The position numbers were made by a program, and so were the translations under genes. From NCBI GenBank assembly GCA_963281255.1, contig OY725500.1:2723184-2787183 (forward strand): a stretch of 64,000 nt of DNA, given 5' to 3'. The notes beneath the pieces were generated by a model. It was not told the DNA's origin. It did no database searches and saw nothing but the letters and a program-made list of their open reading frames with translations. The stretch comes from Aphrocallistes beatrix (lineage: Eukaryota; Porifera; Hexactinellida; Sceptrulophora; Aphrocallistidae). Positions 56,341-64,000 of this stretch are shown one piece after another (position 1 is the first letter of the stretch; each line of letters starts with the position of its first letter).

Positions 56341-56699
56341 TCTTAGTCATTAGTATAAGCGAACAATGGATGATAGATTTCTCAATCATTTCTACGTTTA
56401 TGGAGATAATTATATGTCTACAACTGTGTAATAATACGTACGCAGAATAAAATGTTATAAATCGGTTTGATGAGGCTATTTTTGATTTAACTCAATAATC
56501 AATATCTCGATCGACAAATTATTCCTGATATTTCCGACTGGGTGCTATTTTAATAACATTATTCATACACTATTACATTGCACAACTTGTTGTTTTCCCT
56601 GAGGGAAAAGGTTTCTACCTCAATCTTGAAGTTTCTCTTCGCTTTTGAAGGTACTTTGGCTGACTTGATAGATTCAGGATATGTAGAATTTCTCAGATA

Positions 56700-56960
56700 T
56701 TCAAAGATAGTATATTACCCGTTTAAAATTTCAACAATACTAGGCCTTGATATCCTTGTACACTCCTCCAAAAGAGCCAAAGTGATTTTTCGATCTGCTT
56801 GAACAATTTCATATACTCGATTGATGTTTTGCTCAGTGACCGAAGTTATTAGATGAATACTTCGTTTGTCATCTTCAAGGCTTATTTGGCCAGAACGAAA
56901 TCGTTCAATCCTGTCATATATGGCGGTTTTAAGAACATGATTAAGGCTCTCTGCTCAAAC
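56700..56960 (-). pseudogene. Mariner-type transposase N-terminal remnant
   Basis: The minus-strand reading ERFRSGQISLEDDKRS followed by NINRVYEIVQADRKITLALL matches the linker between the two helix-turn-helix halves of mariner transposases. It is oriented opposite to the C-terminal remnant at 55927-56340, so the two are different copies or a rearranged one. Confidence 0.55.
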
Positions 56961-56995
56961 CTAGAATTTTCAATCAGTGGTTTTGTAGCCATATG

Positions 56996-57053
56996 TTTCT
57001 AAATTCTAAAATATCACCTCCATCGTGGGGTGATATTTTAGAATTTAGAAACC
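56996..57053. repeat. Perfect 24-bp palindrome with 10-nt loop
   Basis: 56996-57019 and 57030-57053 are exact reverse complements (GTTTCTAAATTCTAAAATAT...). The strong stem has no U-run that would suggest a terminator. It could be a tiny foldback or an inversion scar. Confidence 0.9.
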
Positions 57054-57440
57054 TAAGATTAACTGTGTTATATTTCAAAGAGTTAGTGACAATTTTATCA
57101 TCGAATTTGTATTGTGGTCCGAGATAAGTTTGGCTATTCCTATAACAGCTAAACTTTCACCGATTTACCTAATTTTTCAGTGCATATTTGAATCGCAGAG
57201 TTATCTGCAAAACTGCATTAACAATTGAATTAACTCAAGTAAAAAAAATCGGACAAAAAGTAATTTCGACACTATTTTTTAATTGGAAATATCAAAATAA
57301 ACTGTCTATTCATTTGGTCCTAATAGTCGAGATATATCAAAACCAGTTGAGTTTTCGCTTCTATGTTCAATTTACAAAAAGTTATCCCACTTAAGAGTTA
57401 TTTTTTTAAATTCTCAAAATTTTGTATTTATATATATATA

Positions 57441-58191
57441 CAGTCGAACCTCCGAGATCCGGATTTCTTAGATCCGGACACCTCCCTAGACCGGGCATAT
57501 TTTTCCACGAAATTTAATAATTTTTTTCTACTACCAATGAAAATGTTCGACACAAAAATTCATAAAAAAGTAAAATTCGGTACACTAATGTTCATGTAAG
57601 AGTAAAAATGGATAATGTCCGGATCTCAGAGCATTGAAATTTAGAGCTGTCCGGATCTCAGAATAAAATTAAATTTGAGTTTAATACACACATCATGTAG
57701 ATGATATAATAGAAATCGCGAGTATAGAATTATGGGTAGAAAATAAATGGATAATGTCCGGATCTCAGAGCGTTGAAATTTAGAGCTGTCCGATTCTCAG
57801 AATAGAATTCAACTAATATGCTTCTTGTGTGCACAACAAGCTTGATACCTGGATAATGAAATTAAACCCAGTCCATGTTAAACTGAGAAGTATATACAGC
57901 TTGCATAAATATCTACTGCACTGAATTACTTATATGGAGGAATTGAATCCATAAATTTTCAATTATCTGCTGATTTCTCCTAATGTCAAAGAGAAAAAAG
58001 CACTCTTATCCTCCCAAAAGAGTGTACAAATCGCCGCTTTATAAGGAAATAGAACTCGCTGCTATATAAGTTTCCATTACTGTACACTTACCGGTTTCGC
58101 ATGCTATACTGGACAAAATTCTGAGATCCGGACAATTCTAAGATCCGGACACTGTTCGGACGGGACTGCCCGGATCTGAGAGGTTTTACTG
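57441..58191. mobile_element. Pogo-like MITE, 751 bp
   Basis: Ends CAGTCGAACCTCCGAGATCC and inverted CAGTAAAACCTCTCAGATCC with TA on both sides. Repeated GTCCGGATCTCAGA motifs occur inside, including a tandem pair near 57618 and 57756. A (TA)n run precedes the left end. No transposase. Confidence 0.85.
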
Positions 58192-58495
58192 TATATATAT
58201 CCCTCAATTTCCATTAGTTTTAACTGCAGTGTAATATTAAATAACATGCAAATATCCTAATTCAATAACTTATAGCAGTACTTCCCAAATCGATGGCTTA
58301 TTTTAACCATGCCAGATTATGATTTTAATTCCTAATTCGTGTCCAGCATTGAATTTCCCAGCGAATAGTTATATATATTGACCAAATGTGGAGTGTTTTT
58401 TGGTTGTCCGTGCCTAGCAACGGCCAGGACTTTTTCACATTCCTGGCCGTTCCTAGCAACCCGCTGTCAAAAAATCTCCAAATATGTCCAATATA

Positions 58496-59025
58496 CATTA
58501 GAACTCGGATAAGAAGTACAGTGGATATCGGTTATAAGAACACCGGTTATAAGAACATGTCGGTTATAAGAACACCGGTTATAAGAACATGTCGGTTATA
58601 AGAACCATTTATTTGGGAACGGATTCTTTTCTATTCATTACTATTTAAACAGAACCGGTTATAAGAACATATAATATCGGTTATAAGAACATTCTATCAA
58701 TAATTTCTAGAACTATTAGTTGTCAAGTGCTCATTTTTTCATTCATACACAACCAATTTTGTAATTTCTGACATGTTCTTATAACCGATGTTCTTATAAA
58801 CAATAAAAGGAGCAAAATATGTTCTTATAACCGACATATCTGACCTCTTATTTCGGTTATAAGAACATGTTCTTAAACCGAAATACTGTTATAAGAACAT
58901 ATCGGTTATAAGAACATTTTTTCGACTCCCAACGATGTTCTTATAACCGGTTTCCACTGTACCCCTTCGGAAAGGAATCATTATTACGTACTATCCGTAA
59001 GTACGTACTAGCCGAGTTTGTACTA
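58496..59025. mobile_element. MITE interrupted by another MITE
   Basis: The outer unit begins CATTAGAACTCGGATAAG and ends GTACGTACTAGCCGAGTTTG, related to the MITE at 50989-51075. At its TA (58517-58518) the 441-bp element 58519-58959 inserted, with TA repeated at 58960-58961. Confidence 0.75.
58519..58959. mobile_element. 441-bp pogo-like MITE with many GGTTATAAGAAC motifs
   Basis: Ends CAGTGGATATCGGTTATAAG and inverted CAGTGGAAACCGGTTATAAG with TA duplication. More than ten direct or inverted GGTTATAAGAAC copies lie inside. Confidence 0.9.
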
Positions 59026-59367
59026 CATAGAAATCTATATTGTAGATGGATTTGGTTCAGAGAAATGTTTACGTACAAAACCGAAGAATGTATTATCCGA
59101 GTATGTACTGTTACGTAGAATTTTGAGTGACAGTATTCATTGTACTAGGAAACCATGGATCCCGTAGAATTTGGAGTGATATTGTTAACTATATTAATAA
59201 ACCATGGATGCCGTAGATTTTGAGTGAGAATACTAGTACCTTAATTAACGTACTGCCATACTCAGTGATTTGCTCCAAATCGCTTTAATTTCCATGATCG
59301 TTAATTCTTTTAGTTTGCCAACTATACTATGTATAGTGGCCAACTTCTGAAAAGAGTGCCTCCATAT

Positions 59368-59923
59368 GGGGCCGCTGCATTAGTTCGAATTTGGACAGTT
59401 GGCATTAGTTCGACAATCATTTCAGACAGTTGGCATTAATTCGACAATAATTTCAGACAGTTGGCATTAGTTCGACAATAATTTCAGACAGTTGGCATTA
59501 GTTCTACTCATAATTAGGAGACCTGTCATTAGTTCTACTCTATTTTATAGAGAGTAGACATTCGTTAACAGAAATATGGTTGCGGAGAAAATAATCGCAG
59601 AAAGTGAAAGAAGGCATTTTAAGTTTGAAACAATGTCAAATTGACCGTGAAAGTAGGCATTTTAAGTTTGAAACAATGACAAATTGACCGTGAAAGTGGC
59701 ATTTTAATTTTGTGAGGTTTGGAAGCATAACAATGAACAAAAATCAAGAATTGATCATATAGAACTAACGACTACATACAGAATTCGAACTAACGCCAAC
59801 TGTCTGAAATTACTGTCGAACTAATGCCAACTGTCTGAAATTACTGTCAAACTAATGCCAACTGTCTGAAATTATTGTCGAACTAATGCCAACTGTCCAA
59901 ATTCGAACTAATGCAGGCGCCCC

Positions 59924-59924
<1 letters not shown>
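59368..59924. mobile_element. Foldback with tandem-repeat arms
   Basis: Starts GGGGCCGCTGCATTAGTTCG and ends with inverted GGGGGCGCCTGCATTAGTTC. Each arm has four or five units of CAGACAGTTGGCATTAGTTC-type sequence. Flanks TCCATAT and TCTATAT match at six of seven positions. A (TA)n run follows. Confidence 0.82.
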
Positions 59925-59929
<5 letters not shown>

Positions 59930-59970
<41 letters not shown>

Positions 59971-60995
59971 AACCAAGCAACGTAACAGATTAGAATGCAA
60001 GGAGATTTGAGATGAATTCAGTAAAACATACCCTAGTTTGTGGCGATAGAAACACGAAAAAGTTACTCATTGACTATCATATTAGATATACTACATGTTT
60101 AGCTTAACTAATTTTTTGATATAATACATCCTCAATTGGAGAAATTGGGTTAACTGTGAAAAAAATGGTCCCACGGACCAATATTCCATGGAAAATTTGT
60201 CCATTGCAGGACCATAATTTTTAGCATAGGACCAATTTCCATGAAAAAGGTCCCTTGGACCAAAATCTTCGTTACAGCACCATTAACAATTTTGCATAAT
60301 TGTTGCTTACATTTTAAACAATTATGTAAAACTGTTCATTTCACAACAATTATGCATAATTGCCGTATTAGATGAACAATTATGCATAATAGTTGTGAAA
60401 TGAACAATTTTACATATTTGTCGACAATTATGCATAGCTGTTGATTTCGCAAATTTGTCCTAACATATACATATATATGTATGTTTTTCCTCCATAACGG
60501 GTTTTTCATGAATACCATCAGTGCGAGAAAATTAAAATTTAAACACAAGGTGTTAAATGTTTATTTAATTTCCTATAATAAGGTTCTAGTATTCTCACTC
60601 AAATTTCTACGGCATCCATGGTTTATTAATATAGTTAACTCTGTCACTCCAAATTCTACGCAACAGTACTAACATAGTTCTACTGTATATATATCAAATG
60701 GCTGGAAATTTAGTCCTGAGCACGAATTCAGTTCGAGATTAATGTTTCGAATCCCTTTAGAGATCTAAAAATTATAAAAAAAGGAAATTGGTAATTTTTG
60801 ATAGAAAACAAAAGATGCCCATAGGAAATGCCAACTTTAAATACTTCTCTACGGGCAAAATTCAACTTTTCTACTCCCCCCGTATCTAAATATTTTGAAT
60901 CTAAAGGTTCTATGGATGTCAAAGGTTATTTTATATTTTCGGAAAATGATAAAGCATTATTAAAATTTGTAATATATACATACAATATAGTAAGT
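59930..60995. other. Stretch without a supported gene
   Basis: A (TA)n run at 59930-59963, repeated GGACCAA motifs near 60175-60260, and several AACAATTATGCATAAT-type inverted repeats at 60330-60440. A 65-codon ORF at 60828 (MPTLNTSLRAKFNFSTPPVS) could be an exon but has no support. No gene is called. Confidence 0.5.
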
Positions 60996-61001
60996 TTTAT
61001 T
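60996..61001 (-). promoter_or_regulatory. Candidate poly(A) signal for the TXNL1-like gene
   Basis: AATAAA on the minus strand about 100 nt after the stop codon at 61100-61102. Confidence 0.45.
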
Positions 61002-61099
61002 CAATTTTTAATTAACATATTTTGATAATTGTAATATAAAATTTTGTCATTGTATTTAAATTATGGTCCTAATCAAAAAGTTGAATTATTTTCAATATA

Positions 61100-62008
61100 T
61101 TAGTGACTTTCCCCTACCTTTCCTGAGATTCTCTTGAAATCTTCCATACTACTCGATTTGTTAGTTGAGCCAAACAATCCTACAAACGATATTTGAGTAG
61201 TATCTTTACCCCCCTGATTGTCCTTAATAAACAGAGTTAAGCTTTGAACAAATTGAAACTTTATAAAAGGCAAAGGTGTCACATTACTAGATTCGAAATC
61301 TCTGCTAGAAAGCTTCAATTCTGTTATCGGTTTGGTACGCTCGGCCCAATCAAAATCAACTGAATTTGAAAGGTTCAGGAAAATCTTAATTGTTAATGGG
61401 GCATAATTCAAATCTGGAGATCTAAAACACAAGGAATGCAACTTCACAGATTGAATAAATCCCAAAAAGATCAAGAGCTGACCATCACAATCGCTCTCGG
61501 TGTAAGTTTCAGAATTATTCAACAGGTTTTTAAAGGGAAATTTAACCGAATCATTTAGACATTCACAATTTCGCTGATCAATAAAGCCAGTAAGGATGGC
61601 CTGGCCAGGTATTTGGGGTAAATTTGATCCGTCTAACATTTGTCCATTTTCGCTAAGATGTCTAACATTGCGTAAAATAGATTCAGTTACAGATTCGGAG
61701 GTAGAAGTTTCGAGTTTCTCAATTAGTTTTTTATTGAAAAAAAATAAAAAACATGGAAAAGATTGGACATCGTACCTTTTAGCAGTTGTAACGCAGTTTT
61801 CTACGTCAACAGAAAAAAAGGAATAAAATTTCATTTCATTGGATAGTTTCTGAATGTCCGGACGAATAAGGTCACAGGTTCTGGAATTCTGTGTAAAGAA
61901 AAAGAAAATAACCAATTTGTTGATACTAAAATTAAGTATATTTTGCAAATCCACCTCACTAGAAATATCCTTCAAAAGTTCTCCATGTAATGTTAATGAG
62001 CCAGCCAT
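61100..62008 (-). CDS. TXNL1: Thioredoxin-like protein with PITH domain (TXNL1-like), intronless
   Basis: 302 residues, start at 62008, close to the roughly 290 residues of TXNL1. Residues 1-105 form a thioredoxin fold. At the active-site position the sequence is S42-R-T-C45 instead of C-G-P-C, so the nucleophilic cysteine is gone while the cis-proline (SFPC, P85) is kept. Residues about 125-300 are a PITH domain: NCECLND, ESDCDGQLLIFLGF, PLTIKIFLNLSNSVDFDWAE, SSSMEDFKRISGKVGESH. PITH domains dock TXNL1 on the proteasome cap. The C-terminal FKR..GK.GESH is diagnostic. Absence of introns in a fully open frame suggests a retained retrocopy or a naturally single-exon gene. Redox activity is unlikely as read. 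Confidence 0.9.
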   Translation of the reverse strand: MAGSLTLHGELLKDISSEVDLQNILNFSINKLVIFFFFTQNSRTCDLIRPDIQKLSNEMKFYSFFSVDVENCVTTAKRYDVQSFPCFLFFFNKKLIEKLETSTSESVTESILRNVRHLSENGQMLDGSNLPQIPGQAILTGFIDQRNCECLNDSVKFPFKNLLNNSETYTESDCDGQLLIFLGFIQSVKLHSLCFRSPDLNYAPLTIKIFLNLSNSVDFDWAERTKPITELKLSSRDFESSNVTPLPFIKFQFVQSLTLFIKDNQGGKDTTQISFVGLFGSTNKSSSMEDFKRISGKVGESH

Positions 62009-64000
62009 TAAATAACTATATAAAAACTGAAATTTTCTTGGTAATATATCATCAACAAATCAAACCAGTGTTTTTGGAAACTGAAAGATTTCTCTTTGTT
62101 TTAAATATAGGATGTTGAAAGAGATATGAAAAAAACCTTAATTATACTTATTTCAAAATTATTACGGATTTTTAAAAGTTTCTGCTGTAGATATTATAGC
62201 GAAAGAACGGGAGGGCCCATGGTTGGCTCCCTATTCAAAGCCTGCGGCAGCTTACTTTATGCGACCAGTACAATCAAGATTTAAATTTCTCTTCGTGTAT
62301 TCATGGCTACGATAACCCGTTACTTGCTAAAAGAAATCACTATATAGTAGTTAAATAGTGTATATTTGAAACTATATAAAAAAGCACTTGATACTCAATC
62401 CTATCGTTAATTTGAACATTGTCGTCACTCGCTTCAACTACCAATCGTATAAATAAGTAGTAAACCAAATCAATGTTTAAAATTCGAAAAAATCAATGAA
62501 TATCCATTGATTGCAATCTAATCAATAAAGATCGAAGCTATCCAATAAACAATCCGATCAATAGGGAAAATAGCAATCACTAATTGAGCATCTAGTCGAT
62601 AGGATTAGTATTCCTGCTCAAAAGTTAGATATTTCTAAATTAGAGTTCCAATTGACTACTTTTAAAATATTTAAAACCAAAACTTTTAATATGATTCCAC
62701 GATTTAAACGGTCTGAAGTCGACTATTGTTTGACATCTTTGAATCATTCCAATAGGAACTGGAGTGATTCATAGTTGTTAAACACCCTCAAATCGTATAT
62801 CTGCTTAAAAAAAATCCTCAAATTTGAGTGATTCGGGTATGCAGATTTTGATCAATGCGGTCTACAACTGGGTGCAGACATTTTTGCCAACCTACGATCT
62901 GGACATCAAGATTGGTCATAACTGAAATGTTTAATCGTATCCATTCCATTTTTTAAACAAATTCTATCATTAAAAAGCATTTGTTTTAAGTTATATAAAC
63001 AAGTTATCGGTATAAGTGTACGAAATGATAACTGATCCTTAAGTATATTTGATTGAGACTCTACTAACTAGCAGGAACTTTGTCACCATTATTTTTAATA
63101 TGCAAGAATGAAGTGGTAATGTATTCATTCCTGTTGGCAGCAATTAAGGTTGGCATTTCCTATGGGAATTTTGTTTTTTATCAAAAATCAACCAAAAGAC
63201 CTTTTTAAGGTTGGTGTTTCCTTCCAGAACTAACTTTAAAAGTTTTCATTATTTTCTCCTGAAATTCTTTGTGGAAACTGTTCTCGATGAGTTATCTGCG
63301 AAAATACACTTTTTGGGAGCCCAAAAAGTAAGAGAAAATTTTTTTTTTTCCCAAATGACCTAATTTATAGAGGACATTCAAGGAAACTTCAATGCCTTAT
63401 GCCTCTTTCACTCAATTATTCTTGCACGAAATGGTTGAATAAAGAAAATAATAGGAATAGAATTTTCAATTTTAACCCAAATAATTTTTTCTTTAAAATT
63501 TCGTTTAGTATACAATATTTAGAGGCAGATTTTCGTAAGGAAAAATATTTTAACTTTTTTCTAAAGTAGAATATCAAAAATCTGTCTCTATCATTTTGTT
63601 CTACGTGACGAGATCTTTCTAAAACCGTCGAGTTTTTAACTCTACGACCTTTGTAACTAGAGATTCCTCCTTTGTAAATTGATTTTTTTAAGTGCTAAAC
63701 ACTGGCTACAAAGCAATTTTCTTCGGAAAGGCTTGATTTCCATTTGTTTTTACTGTATTCTGATAATAAATAACATCAAAACATCCTAAATCAACAACTT
63801 ATAGTAATACTTAACTTCAAAATATGACATATCAAATATTTTAACATCATGTCACCTTCAAAAGTGTGAAAAAGTTGACAGTTATCACTGGGGGCCCAAA
63901 AATGACCATGTATAAAAATCGGGATTATTTTTTAGAACCCCTATAAGGATCTAAAAATGATAAAAAAGCAATTTGGGCACATTTATAATAAAAAACAAGT
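62009..64000. other. Right edge, no gene seen
   Basis: AT-rich sequence upstream of the TXNL1-like gene. Some local repetition is seen: GTTGGCATTTCCTATGGG near 63150 resembles the inverse of a segment near 60820, and the last 100 bp resemble 60755-60820. No ORF or RNA gene is supported, and no promoter element could be assigned. Confidence 0.5.

Noticed and set aside
60828-61025. 65-codon ORF with possible exon-like end
   Set aside because: No recognised domain, and the region shows short repeats similar to the window's right edge.
1-64000. tRNA, rRNA or other structured RNA genes
   Set aside because: No cloverleaf, rRNA or snRNA core sequence was recognised by eye; a covariance-model scan would be needed to exclude small ones.

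Overview
The window is an AT-rich metazoan nuclear sequence, most likely from an arthropod and possibly a copepod-like genome. The organism call is an inference from gene content and repeat style. There are spliceosomal introns, no operons, and dense transposable elements (TEs) of the Tc1/mariner, pogo, hAT, Harbinger, THAP/P-like, DIRS and Ty3/gypsy kinds.

Host genes. Four phase-consistent plus-strand exons (837-909, 12838-12915, 28474-28608, 40800-41000) encode the C-terminal half of a farnesyl diphosphate synthase. Its three visible introns are 11.9, 15.6 and 12.2 kb and are packed with mobile DNA, so most of 1-41000 is TE-filled intron. Earlier exons lie left of the window. Near the right edge, 61100-62008 (minus) is an uninterrupted thioredoxin-like/PITH (TXNL1-like) gene whose CxxC site has lost its first cysteine. 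No other clear host gene was found.

Mobile elements, left to right. 1630-5451 has inverted arms of about 320 bp around a frameshifted zinc-finger transposase. A hairpin-ended repeat with a (TA)n array occurs about 17 times and carries CRE and AP-1-like motifs. 7979-9333 is an intact DD37E Tc1 element with perfect inverted ends. 10440-12250 is a DIRS-type remnant. 15618-17182, 17484-24200 and 46300-46720 carry a multicopy protein family with the motif HAFTGCDTTS. The middle copy is interrupted by Tc1, Harbinger and mariner insertions. 32228-34130 is a hAT remnant. 34435-35803 is a DD41D mariner-type element with a lost catalytic residue. 37683-39600 holds Harbinger SANT-gene remnants. 41926-43160 is a ZBED5-like hAT remnant.

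The most unusual structure is 49852-54520. It is a DNA-transposon-like unit with inverted ends and an exact 7-bp target duplication. It contains a Ty3/gypsy zinc-knuckle/protease/reverse-transcriptase fragment without LTRs, fused in frame to what looks like the element's own C-terminal domain. A second related element (50148-52445), also with a 7-bp duplication, carries a THAP-domain gene and sits inside it. Further right are a hAT remnant with an exact 8-bp duplication and a foldback inside it (54618-55529), several pogo-like MITEs, and a repeat-armed foldback (59368-59924).
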